Source of the DNA: Pseudomonadota bacterium
GTDB lineage: Bacteria > Pseudomonadota > Gammaproteobacteria > Steroidobacterales > Steroidobacteraceae
Length of the DNA: 11,779 nt
Assembly (NCBI GenBank): GCA_021820785.1
Contig: JAKADE010000049.1
Span: 1-11,779 of the forward strand
Direction of reading: 5' to 3'
The notes under the pieces are model-generated. The model worked only from the letters and a program-made list of their open reading frames with translations. It made no database searches and had not been told where the DNA came from. Below are positions 1 to 7,034 of this stretch, piece by piece; the first letter of the stretch is position 1; each line of letters opens with the position of its first letter. The position numbers and the translations under genes are program-made.

Positions 1-932
1 ACGCCGGGTTCAACGCGCACCTGTTTAATATCGCCTTCAGTATCGTGCTCGGCGCGCATGAACGCACATTGCCCGACGGTGAGCGCATCAGCAGCTACCG
101 GGCGGCGAATCTGCCGCTGCTCGAACAGCAGCTGTTCTCGCCGGCCCCCGTGCACCCCCACTACGATGCGCTGATGCTGAGCTCATCGCTCACCATGATG
201 CGCGACCTGCTGGGCTCCGATGCACCGATCAGCGTCGCGCTGTTTGCCCATGCGTCTCCGCAGCAGCGCGCCGAGCAGGCCGTCTTCGGCACGAAACTTG
301 CGGACATCGCGGTGCGCAAGGCACTGTGGTCCGGCGGCGAGCGGGCCGTCATGGCCTCGCACGACCCGATGATCGCACTGGCCCGTGAGATGCTTCCCTT
401 CTACCTGAAGTTTCACAAGACGTACGAGGACGAGGTCACCGCGCCAGTAGAGGCGAATACGGCCAAAATCGCCCGGCTGCGCTTCGCGTTATACGGAACG
501 CGCATCTATCCTGACGCCACGTTCACCGAGCGCGTGTCCTACGGGGTGGTCAAGGGGTGGCTGCGCGATGGCAAGCCGGTGCCGCCGTTCACCACGGTAG
601 GTGGCCTTTATCGACACGCACGCAGTTATGCTCCGCTGCAGCTGAGTCCGCGGTGGCTGGCGGCAAAGCGCCAGCTCGACCCCAAAACCCCGATGAACTT
701 CGTCTCGAGCAACGATATCGTCGGCGGCAACTCCGGCAGCCCCGTCATCGACCGGCAGGGGCGCTTGGTCGGGCTCGTTTTCGACGGCAATCCGCCCTCG
801 CTCGGCGGTGCGTTCTGGTACGACGGCGAGAACAACCGCGCGGTCTCCGTCGACAGCGCGGTAATCCTGGCGGCCCTGAAGCACGTGTATCACGCTGATG
901 CGCTGGTGCAGGAACTGACCACCGGGCACTGA
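1..932 (+). CDS. S46 family dipeptidyl peptidase, C-terminal part (DPP7-like), cut by window edge
   Basis: Exported serine dipeptidyl peptidase of MEROPS family S46, which removes dipeptides from peptide N termini in the periplasm. The reading frame is open from the window edge (first full codon at 3), so the start and the N-terminal trypsin-like half with the catalytic His and Asp are missing. About 309 residues of an expected 700 or so are visible. The nucleophile lies in NDIVGGNSGSPV, with Ser encoded at 732-734, about 65 residues before the C terminus as usual in the family. Eighteen residues after this Ser is Gly, in FDGN. From what I recall of the family, Gly here marks DPP7-type enzymes preferring hydrophobic P1 residues, while Arg marks the acidic-specific DPP11. 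The closing segment NNRAVSVDS is also typical. Family call is confident; the substrate preference is inference. Confidence 0.93.
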   Translation, partial: AGFNAHLFNIAFSIVLGAHERTLPDGERISSYRAANLPLLEQQLFSPAPVHPHYDALMLSSSLTMMRDLLGSDAPISVALFAHASPQQRAEQAVFGTKLADIAVRKALWSGGERAVMASHDPMIALAREMLPFYLKFHKTYEDEVTAPVEANTAKIARLRFALYGTRIYPDATFTERVSYGVVKGWLRDGKPVPPFTTVGGLYRHARSYAPLQLSPRWLAAKRQLDPKTPMNFVSSNDIVGGNSGSPVIDRQGRLVGLVFDGNPPSLGGAFWYDGENNRAVSVDSAVILAALKHVYHADALVQELTTGH

Positions 933-943
933 CCGGAGTGGCA

Positions 944-983
944 GGAGCGCGCCGGCCCGCAGGGCGCGGCACCGGCGCGCTCC
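944..983. terminator. Inverted repeat between convergent genes, possible bidirectional terminator
   Basis: Perfect 12-bp arms GGAGCGCGCCGG (944-955) and CCGGCGCGCTCC (972-983) enclose a 16-nt loop. It fills the 60-bp gap between the stop codons of the S46 peptidase and the peroxiredoxin, so it could end transcription from both sides. No T-run follows on either strand, so it is not a canonical intrinsic terminator. It may instead act as a 3'-end stabiliser or help Rho-dependent ending. Confidence 0.55.
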
Positions 984-992
984 CGACCGGTT

Positions 993-1553
993 TCAGTGCG
1001 CCTTGTGGCCTGCGTGCGCGGCGTCCCAGCGGCGCACGGCGCGCAGCGTGTTGGCCACATGCCGGCGCGGATCGAGGTTCGTATACGAGTAGAACACCCG
1101 GTCGTTCGGCGTGATCACGTATGACACCCGGTTCGCCAGCATCGGGTTCGATGGCAGCACCGCGTCGTAGGCCTTCATGATCCGACCCGTGGTGTCGGCG
1201 GCGACCGGAAACTTCTTGCGACACGCGCTCACCGAGAACCGTTTGAGCTTCGCGATCGAATCGTGCGAGACGCCGATGACGGTCGCGCCGAGCGCCTTGA
1301 ATTTCGGCATCGCGTCGGCGAACAGATGGGCCTCCAGGGTGCAGCCCGGAGTGAAGGCCGCCAGGTAGAAGTAGAGCACCACCGGGCCCTTCTTCAGCGC
1401 CCGCGCGAGCGAGAACGGATAGGTCTTGCCGCCGAGCGTGGCGGTGGCCGTGAACAGCGGGGCGCGCGCGCCGTCGGGCAGCGCGGCGAAAGCACTCCGA
1501 GATCCGAGCAGCGCCAGCATCAGCGCGAGGGCAAGGGCAATGGGACGTCGCAT
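993..1553 (-). CDS. Secreted peroxiredoxin (AhpC/TSA, Bcp/PrxQ-like)
   Basis: Thiol peroxidase of the thioredoxin fold, expected to reduce hydrogen peroxide or organic peroxides outside the cytoplasm. The 186-residue protein starts at ATG 1553 after a strong GGAGG (1560-1564, 6-nt spacing); a longer in-frame reading upstream has no such site. Residues 1-23 form a Sec signal peptide ending SAFA. The peroxidatic Cys is C71 in AFTPGC. The PrxQ-type partner Cys five residues on is replaced by His (TPGCTLEAH). The only other Cys, C111 in SVSACRKKF, could be the resolving Cys, as in PrxQ members where it lies on the next helix. It lies 98 bp downstream of the LVIVD gene on the same strand, so co-transcription is likely. 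Its thiol reductant in the periplasm is unknown. It could also be called a generic redoxin-domain protein. Confidence 0.88.
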   Translation of the reverse strand: MRRPIALALALMLALLGSRSAFAALPDGARAPLFTATATLGGKTYPFSLARALKKGPVVLYFYLAAFTPGCTLEAHLFADAMPKFKALGATVIGVSHDSIAKLKRFSVSACRKKFPVAADTTGRIMKAYDAVLPSNPMLANRVSYVITPNDRVFYSYTNLDPRRHVANTLRAVRRWDAAHAGHKAH

Positions 1554-1559
1554 GACTCG

Positions 1560-1564
1560 CCTCC
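1560..1564 (-). promoter_or_regulatory. Ribosome binding site deciding the peroxiredoxin start
   Basis: GGAGG on the - strand, 6 nt before ATG 1553. It fixes the start at the signal peptide rather than at the in-frame ATG at 1763, which would prepend 70 residues of arginine-rich, non-signal sequence overlapping the end of the upstream gene. Confidence 0.75.
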
Positions 1565-1651
1565 GGGGTTGAACTGCGCGGCGCATCATCGCGCAAAGTC
1601 CGCGCGTCGTCACGCGGGCGGGTGCGCAGATCCCAAGGCGCTTGTGCCGGC

Positions 1652-3265
1652 TCAGTCCTGGTAATCCTCGTTGCCGGGCGTCGCGACCGGCTTCAGGCGC
1701 GCGATCGCCGCCTGATTCTCGAATTTCAGCGTGTAGAACCCGCCGTGACTCGAGGTCACCCAAAGGTACAGCTGTCCGTGCCGCCAGACGAAGCGGCTGT
1801 GCGCCTTCGACCAGGCGAAATTGATCGGCGGACTGACGCCCTGGAACACGTTCAGCAGCGAACCGGGATCGATTTCATCGGGGTTCGCCGGCGCCGGCCC
1901 CTTGAAGTAGGCGATCTCGCGCGGCTGGTAGGGATTGTGGATGTCGAACACCCGCACACCCGCCTGGTGGCTCGAGCAGGCCAGCAGCTTCGCATCGAGC
2001 GGATTGTCGAAGGTGCAGTCGTGCACGCTGTAGCCGTAGCCGCCCATCGTCGCGGTGACGTCGTGTTCGGTGAGCGCGCAATTGCTCGGATCGTCGACGC
2101 CGAGCATCAACTGGGCAACGAGCTTCGGTTTGGCCAGGTTGCTGATGTCGATGAGCCGCTCCATGCCGTTCGGCGCCAGTCCGGCGCGGCACGCGGCGAT
2201 CGCCCCCTGCGGGTCGTTGCACCCGCCGGAGCCGCATTCGTCGCCGACGCCGAGGAACGGTGTGCCGTTGATGAATGCCAGATCCGGCTCGATGGCGATG
2301 TCCCCGTCCTTCCAGTACAGCGAGCCGAGCACGCGGATCTGCGGATGGGGGCGACGCTCCTGCACCTGACTCACGTCATAGATGACGAGTCCGTTGCCCG
2401 AACTGAAATCCCCCGCATGCACCAGGTGCCCGACCACGCCGCAGAACAGCAGCGTGTCCGGCGGATGGCCGTCGACGGCGAACTGATTGAGCGAGATCCG
2501 GTGGCAGATCTGATGCGCACCGGCGCCGCCGGGCTGACGGTGCGGGAAGCTCCAGTCGATGAGTTCCTTCGGGTGCCGGGGGTCGGAGACGTCGATCGCG
2601 TACAGCCGGCGCTTGTTGAACGAGGCGATCCAGTAGGTCTTGCCGTCGTAGGCGAAATTGCCCGCATGCGCCTGCAGGTTCGCATCCGGGATCTGCACGC
2701 TCGCGAGCAGCCTAGGATGCGTACACTGCTTCAGGCTGTAGAACGAGACGGCCGGCTGCGGACCGGCACCCATCCAGCTCTCCGCCGAGCCGAGCAGGGC
2801 GCGGCGCGGATTGACCGAACCGTCCTCCCAATCGTAGAGCGAGGCCGGGTCATCGAGGTGGGTGACGTAGCGCGGGTCGCGCTGATGGGCGACGTCCAGC
2901 ACCTGGATGCCCGGATGCAGCAGTGGCGGGACCCCTTTCTGGCCCGCTTCGTAGCCTTCGGTGGTGACGTAGGCGCAGTGCCCATACCACATCAGCTGAT
3001 GGCCGGCACCCTGGCCGGCATACTCGCCGATGATCTTGAGATTGCAGGCGTAGGGCTTCTTCGCGGCGCCGCTCGCCCGTTCGGCGGTGGTGAGCTGCCC
3101 GTCGACCCCGGTCTCGGTCCGATCCCCGGGCTGGCAGGTCGGCCGCGGCACCGGTCCGAGGAAGGCCGCCCGCGCCGCGGCGTGCGGGGCCGGCGCGGCG
3201 AGCAGCACGAGGCCGGCGATGAGCGACCCACCGAGGGTGCGAACCATTCTAAACGCGGTATTCAT
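1652..3265 (-). CDS. Secreted LVIVD-repeat beta-propeller protein
   Basis: Exported protein of 537 residues built of LVIVD repeats (Pfam LVIVD), a beta-propeller fold with no assigned enzymatic role. I chose ATG 3265, preceded by GAGG at 3272-3275 with 6-nt spacing. This gives a signal peptide (MNTAFRMVRTLGG then a hydrophobic stretch and APHAAARA). A start 15 codons upstream lacks a site. Repeat strands are visible at about residues 119-125 (GIQVLDV), 220-226 (RLYAIDV), 292-298 (GLVIYDV), 369-375 (ERLIDIS) and 436-442 (GVRVFDI), each followed by a 'x-x-P' turn. Twelve cysteines, including a CGSGGC pair, suggest several disulfides in an oxidising compartment. It precedes the secreted peroxiredoxin on the same strand and diverges from the cupin gene. 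Fold is fairly sure; function unknown. It may bind a partner or metal, or form part of a surface complex. Confidence 0.85.
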   Translation of the reverse strand: MNTAFRMVRTLGGSLIAGLVLLAAPAPHAAARAAFLGPVPRPTCQPGDRTETGVDGQLTTAERASGAAKKPYACNLKIIGEYAGQGAGHQLMWYGHCAYVTTEGYEAGQKGVPPLLHPGIQVLDVAHQRDPRYVTHLDDPASLYDWEDGSVNPRRALLGSAESWMGAGPQPAVSFYSLKQCTHPRLLASVQIPDANLQAHAGNFAYDGKTYWIASFNKRRLYAIDVSDPRHPKELIDWSFPHRQPGGAGAHQICHRISLNQFAVDGHPPDTLLFCGVVGHLVHAGDFSSGNGLVIYDVSQVQERRPHPQIRVLGSLYWKDGDIAIEPDLAFINGTPFLGVGDECGSGGCNDPQGAIAACRAGLAPNGMERLIDISNLAKPKLVAQLMLGVDDPSNCALTEHDVTATMGGYGYSVHDCTFDNPLDAKLLACSSHQAGVRVFDIHNPYQPREIAYFKGPAPANPDEIDPGSLLNVFQGVSPPINFAWSKAHSRFVWRHGQLYLWVTSSHGGFYTLKFENQAAIARLKPVATPGNEDYQD

Positions 3266-3426
3266 GGCGAGCCTCGTCGGATCTTCAGATCTCTTGACGG
3301 CAACACTCACAACGCCCCTGCGGCGGCATTATTGCGCTGCCGCGTGCGGCGGTACAGTCGTTTGAGCGGCCCATGCCCTCCGTTCGGCGCGTCGCGGGCC
3401 GCAGGCGTCCCCCGTGAGGTGCGCGC

Positions 3427-3432
3427 TATACT
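3427..3432 (+). promoter_or_regulatory. Possible -10 hexamer for the cupin gene
   Basis: TATACT matches the sigma-70 -10 consensus at 5 of 6 positions in otherwise GC-rich sequence. There is no recognisable -35 hexamer 16-18 bp upstream, so it would need an activator or another sigma factor. It would give a leader of roughly 110 nt before the ATG at 3550. Confidence 0.3.
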
Positions 3433-3537
3433 TGCGGCATCGGCCGGCGCGCCGATTCGCTGCCGTGAGCCGTGCTCACCGCCGAGGGCACCTCGGCATC
3501 CGGTCGGAGTGCTGCGGAGCGGACGAAGCGGGCCGGT

Positions 3538-3543
3538 GGAGGA
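3538..3543 (+). promoter_or_regulatory. Ribosome binding site deciding the cupin start
   Basis: GGAGGA lies 6 nt before ATG 3550. This supports the shorter 224-residue protein over an in-frame start at 3472, whose extra residues are low-complexity and unlike the family. Confidence 0.75.
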
Positions 3544-3549
3544 TACAGC

Positions 3550-4224
3550 ATGCTTCTGAACGAGGATCTCTCGCGCCGCGCGGTGGTGCATGCCGCCGAA
3601 CTCCCCTGGGTGGCGAGCCCGACCGCCGGCGTCGAGCGGCGGATGTTGTTCCGCATCGGTGCCGAGCAGGCCCGCGCGACCTCCATCGTCCGTTATGCTC
3701 CGGGCAGCCGCTTCCCTCGGCACGTGCATCCGGGCGGAGAGGAGTTCCTGGTGCTGGAGGGGGTGTTCCAGGACGAGCGCGGGGACTATCCTGCAGGCTC
3801 CTACGTGCGCAATCCACCCGCGAGCGCCCACGCGCCCGGCAGCGCGAGCGGCTGCATCATCTTCGTCAAACTGTGGCAGTTCCGCCGCGACGACGCTGCG
3901 TTCGTCACATTGCGGCCCGGCGAAGGCCCGGCGCGGCCGCCCGCGGAGGGTCAGGAGGCCTCGCGGATTCTCTTCGACGACACCTACGAGGAGGTTCGGC
4001 TCGATGCGTGGGCCGCAGACGCGCCGCTGCATCTGCCGAATCCGCGCGGCCTCGAGATCCTGGTCCTCGGCGGCAGCTTCACGCAGAACGGAGAGCGGTT
4101 CGCGCGCTGGTCGTGGCTGCGGTTGCCCGCCGGGCAGGAGTTGCGCGCGCAGTGCGGCCCGCAGGGTGCCTCGCTCTGGCTGAAATCCGCCCCGTTGATG
4201 CACGCGACGGTGTGTGCATTCTGA
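3550..4224 (+). CDS. ChrR-like double-cupin protein without the anti-sigma zinc domain
   Basis: Cytoplasmic 224-residue protein of the ChrR-like cupin type (Pfam Cupin_7), related to the C-terminal sensor half of ChrR anti-sigma factors. The first cupin (about 35-120) has an intact motif 1: G52, H58-x-H60, E64 and G71, followed by YPAGSYVRNPPASAH with H94 as fourth metal ligand. The second repeat (about 138-212: LEILVLGGSF then LRLPAGQEL) keeps the barrel pattern but lacks the histidines, so it is probably non-metallated. The N-terminal zinc-binding HxxxCxxC domain that holds the ECF sigma factor in ChrR is absent, and no sigma gene is in this window. No signal peptide is visible. A role in oxidative or singlet-oxygen stress sensing, or as a dioxygenase, is possible but inferred. 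Start chosen from GGAGGA 6 nt upstream. Confidence 0.83.
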   Translation: MLLNEDLSRRAVVHAAELPWVASPTAGVERRMLFRIGAEQARATSIVRYAPGSRFPRHVHPGGEEFLVLEGVFQDERGDYPAGSYVRNPPASAHAPGSASGCIIFVKLWQFRRDDAAFVTLRPGEGPARPPAEGQEASRILFDDTYEEVRLDAWAADAPLHLPNPRGLEILVLGGSFTQNGERFARWSWLRLPAGQELRAQCGPQGASLWLKSAPLMHATVCAF

Positions 4225-4228
4225 CCGC

Positions 4229-4242
4229 GCGGTTCCAACCGC
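4229..4242 (+). terminator. Small hairpin just after the cupin stop
   Basis: GCGGTTCCAACCGC forms a 5-bp stem with a TCCA loop 5 nt after the stop codon, followed shortly by GGTGTTTCAAA. The T-rich part is short and displaced, so this is at best a weak intrinsic terminator. Confidence 0.3.
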
Positions 4243-4285
4243 ACCGGTGTTTCAAACCTCACTGACGCGCGCCGCCGGCCTCGCA

Positions 4286-4314
4286 TCGACCCGGCGGTGC
4301 ACGCATGCTACCCT
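4286..4314 (+). promoter_or_regulatory. Possible sigma-70 promoter for the S9 peptidase
   Basis: TCGACC (4286-4291; 4 of 6 to TTGACA) and TACCCT (4309-4314; 3 of 6 to TATAAT) are separated by 17 bp, with a TG extended -10 at 4306-4307. It would start transcription near 4321, about 44 nt before ATG 4365. Pattern match only. Confidence 0.33.
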
Positions 4315-4364
4315 CGAATGATGAGGCCGTGCCAACGGTCGGGGACATCAGTGCTGAGGTGAGT

Positions 4365-6476
4365 ATGCGATTTCGCCCGAGAATCGTTTTCGCCACGACG
4401 TTCGTGATGACGTTGTGCGTTGCAGTGGTCACGCCGGTACGCGCGCAACCCGCCGCAGCGGCTGACTCCGCGGCGCAGGCTCGCATCGCCAGGATCATGC
4501 GGCGGCTGCGCGACGTGCAGCGCTTCACGGCGGTCGCGCTCGCTCCGAACGGTCGGACGATTGCCTGGACGGTCACCGAGCGCGACGGCACGGACACGAG
4601 GGAAATCCTGCAGCTCGCGGCGGCGAACGGCACCGAAGTGCACACCGTGCGCATCCCCGATGGCGATCGGGCGTGCCGTTACGGCAGTCTGCATTGGTCG
4701 CCCGACAGCCGCACGCTGGCCTTCCTGTCCAACTGCAACGAGCCGGCGGCGCACGCCAACCAGTTGGATGTGTATGAAGTTCCTGCCCATGGCCGCACGG
4801 CGTGGCGGCTCTCGCACCTCGACGGATTCGTGCACGAGCTCGCCTGGACGCCGGATGGCCGCGCCGTGAGTTTCCTCTACGTGCAGGGCGATCTGCACCC
4901 GATCGCCGCCGTGTCGCCCACCAAACCCCAGATCGGCGTCATTGGCCGGACCGGCGTCGAGCATCAGCGTCTGGCGATGCTCCCGGTGGAGGGTGGCACC
5001 GTCCAGCAGATCACTCCCGCTTCGATCTTCGTCTATGAATACGACTGGGCACCCGCCGGTGCGCGCGTGGCCTACGTCGGTGCTCCTCCGCCGGGACGCG
5101 ACAACTGGTGGACCGCGAAGCTGTACACGCAGCAGGTCGGCTCGGCGCCCGAGGTGACGCTCGATCCGGCGACGGTGAGCGGTTCGCTGCATGGCCTGCA
5201 GATCGCGCTGCCGCGCTGGTCCCCGGACGGCGCGAAGATTGCCTTCATCGGCGGACTGATGAGCGACCAGGGAGCCACCGGCGGGGACGTCTACGTTGTG
5301 CAGGCCAACGGCGGTGCGCCGGTGGATGTCACGCCGGGTATCGACATCAGCCCCTCGTGGCTGAAGTGGACGGGCAACGAGTCGCTGCTGGTGTCGTCCT
5401 TCGCGGGTGGCTCGACGCGACTGTCAGCCTTTACCTTGCACGGGAAGGCCGCGGCCACCCAGCAGGCGCTGTTCACGGTGCCGGCAAACGTGGGCGACGG
5501 CACATTCGCCTCGGCCGTCTCCGTTGCCGCCTCGAATGAGTATCTGGCTTTCATTGACAGTACCTTTGATTCACCGCCGCAGATCGAGGCGGTGCGGCTG
5601 CGCACGAATGCCGTGCAACAGCCGGTCGGCGTGATCGGTGCGCCGCAGGCGATCACCCATGCGAATGCCGGTGTGAAGCCGATGTGGGGACCGGCGGTCT
5701 CGGTGCACTGGCGCAACCAGGGCTTCGCAGTGCAGGGCTGGCTGCTGTTCCCGCCGCACTACGATCCGCACCGCCACTACCCGATGATCGTCTACGTGCA
5801 TGGCGGTCCGAGCTGGGCAACCCGTCCGAGCTGGCCCTGGGACGGCTACGGTCCGGTGCCGCTCGCGGCGATGGGCTACTTCGTATTCATGCCCAACCCG
5901 CGCGGCAGCTTCGGGGAGGGCGAGCGCTTCGAGCAGGCGGTCCGGCGCGACATGGGGTATGGCGATCTGCGCGACATCCTCGCCGGCATCGATACGGTCG
6001 AGGCGCATTACCCGATCGACAACCAACGGCTGGGACTGACCGGCTGGAGCTACGGCGGCTTCATGTCGATGTTCGCGCCCACCCAGACCCATCGGTTCAA
6101 GGCCGCCGTGGTGGGCGCAGGGCTTTCGGACTGGAAGAGCTACTACGGGGAGAATTCGATCGACGAATGGATGATCCCGTTCTTCGGCGCCTCGGTCTAC
6201 CAGGACCCGAAGGTCTATGCCAAGAGCTCGGCGATCAACTTCATCGAACACGACAAGACACCGTCGCTGATCGTCGTGGGGCAATACGACGGTGAATGCC
6301 CGGCCCCGCAGTCGTTCGAGTACTGGCACGCGCTGCGCGCCATGGGCGTGCCGGCGAAGCTGGTGGTGTACGCTGGCGAGGGCCATGCGTTCTACAAGCC
6401 CGCCGACCGCAGAGACGTGCTGCTGCGCGCACTGCGCTGGTTTGCCAAATATCTGGGAACCACGCCGACGGCGTGA
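4365..6476 (+). CDS. Exported S9 family (prolyl oligopeptidase/DPP-like) serine peptidase
   Basis: A 703-residue peptidase with an N-terminal seven-blade-type beta-propeller (about 40-430) and a C-terminal alpha/beta hydrolase. ATG 4365 is preceded by GAGG (4356-4359). It begins a clear signal peptide, residues 1-27, ending PVRA; an in-frame ATG 60 bp upstream would bury it. Propeller blades show WSPD-type motifs (LHWSPDSRTLAFLS, LAWTPDGRAVSFL, PRWSPDGAKIAFI). The catalytic domain has HGGPSW (479-484, oxyanion region), NPRGS (511-515), the nucleophile S562 in GWSYGG, D642 in GQYDGECP and H674 in GEGHAF, so the triad is complete. The family cleaves short peptides, often dipeptides or acylated N termini. 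Exact specificity cannot be read here; I see no DPP4-type double-Glu motif. Probably acts in the periplasm alongside the S46 enzyme. The osmC gene follows after 48 bp. Confidence 0.93.
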   Translation: MRFRPRIVFATTFVMTLCVAVVTPVRAQPAAAADSAAQARIARIMRRLRDVQRFTAVALAPNGRTIAWTVTERDGTDTREILQLAAANGTEVHTVRIPDGDRACRYGSLHWSPDSRTLAFLSNCNEPAAHANQLDVYEVPAHGRTAWRLSHLDGFVHELAWTPDGRAVSFLYVQGDLHPIAAVSPTKPQIGVIGRTGVEHQRLAMLPVEGGTVQQITPASIFVYEYDWAPAGARVAYVGAPPPGRDNWWTAKLYTQQVGSAPEVTLDPATVSGSLHGLQIALPRWSPDGAKIAFIGGLMSDQGATGGDVYVVQANGGAPVDVTPGIDISPSWLKWTGNESLLVSSFAGGSTRLSAFTLHGKAAATQQALFTVPANVGDGTFASAVSVAASNEYLAFIDSTFDSPPQIEAVRLRTNAVQQPVGVIGAPQAITHANAGVKPMWGPAVSVHWRNQGFAVQGWLLFPPHYDPHRHYPMIVYVHGGPSWATRPSWPWDGYGPVPLAAMGYFVFMPNPRGSFGEGERFEQAVRRDMGYGDLRDILAGIDTVEAHYPIDNQRLGLTGWSYGGFMSMFAPTQTHRFKAAVVGAGLSDWKSYYGENSIDEWMIPFFGASVYQDPKVYAKSSAINFIEHDKTPSLIVVGQYDGECPAPQSFEYWHALRAMGVPAKLVVYAGEGHAFYKPADRRDVLLRALRWFAKYLGTTPTA

Positions 6477-6510
6477 TACTTACGGCCGCCCGCGTGCGGT
6501 GACACAGGTC

Positions 6511-6517
6511 GGAGGAG
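6511..6517 (+). promoter_or_regulatory. Ribosome binding site for osmC-like gene with GTG start
   Basis: GGAGGAG lies 7 nt before GTG 6525. It supports this non-ATG start and suggests efficient translation. The gap to the S9 stop is only 48 bp, so the two genes may share a transcript. Confidence 0.7.
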
Positions 6518-6524
6518 CTCAGCG

Positions 6525-7034
6525 GTGACGGCCGAAGAACTCAGAGCGCTGCAAAGCCCGATCAAGCAGGCCTATCGCAGCGCGCCCGAATCGGCTGCGG
6601 TGACTTCGCGGGTTGCGCTGCACCTCGACGCCGAGCAGCTGGCCGTCAGGCTGGCGGATCGTCCACCCGTCGCCGGCCTGCATCCGGCGACGGGCGGCAC
6701 CCGCGATGTGGCCTGTTCGGCGGACCTGCTGCTGGAGTCCGTGGCCGCCTGTGCGGGCGTGACGCTGCTCGCGGTTGCAACCGCGACGAGCATGCCCATC
6801 ACGGGCGGGCGCATCATCGCCGAGGGCCTGTGGGATGCCCGCGGCACCCTCGGCGTCGACAAGGCGGTGCCGGTCGGAATGCAGAAGATCCGGCTGTTCT
6901 TCGAGTTGACGGGCAGTGTCGACCTCGCGGCCTGTGAACGGCTGGTGGGTACCGCGGAGCGCTATTGCGTCATCCTGGCGACGCTGCGCGGCACCGTACC
7001 GATCGAGGTGAAAGTCAGCGTCAGTGCAGCTTGA
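6525..7034 (+). CDS. OsmC family protein
   Basis: OsmC/Ohr-fold protein of 169 residues; family members are homodimeric thiol peroxidases of the cytoplasm acting on organic hydroperoxides, though many remain untested. The family cysteines appear as C76 in ESVAACAGVTL and C148 in ERYCVIL, the two positions expected for the peroxidatic and resolving Cys. C64 and C137 are additional. The start is GTG with GGAGGAG 7 nt upstream. It lies 48 bp after the S9 peptidase on the same strand and its last 14 bp overlap the 3' end of the convergent ndh gene. The sequence looks closer to general OsmC/YhfA-like members than to Ohr, but I cannot place the subfamily with certainty. The reductant (lipoylated proteins or thioredoxin in studied members) cannot be told. 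Confidence 0.88.
   Translation: MTAEELRALQSPIKQAYRSAPESAAVTSRVALHLDAEQLAVRLADRPPVAGLHPATGGTRDVACSADLLLESVAACAGVTLLAVATATSMPITGGRIIAEGLWDARGTLGVDKAVPVGMQKIRLFFELTGSVDLAACERLVGTAERYCVILATLRGTVPIEVKVSVSAA

Larger units (their letters stand above)
3266..3549. other. Divergent intergenic region between LVIVD and cupin genes
   Basis: This 284-bp stretch holds the 5' ends of both divergent genes. I see no convincing gene here: short frames crossing it lack ribosome sites and are continuations of shadow frames. A direct repeat GATCT(TCA)GATCT lies near 3280-3292, close upstream of the LVIVD start. The only good promoter-like hexamer is on the + strand at 3427-3432. I could not find a convincing promoter for the LVIVD gene. 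Confidence 0.5.

Noticed and set aside
745..1596. 283-codon - strand open frame spanning the S46 3' end and the peroxiredoxin.
   Set aside because: It is a frame-shifted shadow of the peroxiredoxin; the real frame has the signal peptide, ribosome site and TPGC motif.
3294..3299. TTGACG as a -35 box on the + strand.
   Set aside because: No -10-like hexamer lies 16-18 bp downstream, and the next + strand gene begins 250 bp away.
1622..3559. 645-codon + strand open frame opposite the LVIVD gene.
   Set aside because: It is arginine-rich, lacks any recognisable domain and ribosome site, and lies antisense to a protein with a signal peptide and clear repeats. Long antisense frames are expected at this GC content.
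3307..4203. 298-codon - strand open frame across the divergent region and cupin gene.
   Set aside because: It is antisense to the cupin motifs, has no ribosome site or recognisable domain and has shadow-frame composition.
4308..5192. 294-codon - strand open frame opposite the S9 peptidase N-terminal half.
   Set aside because: Arg/His-rich shadow of a well-supported propeller; no homology recognised.
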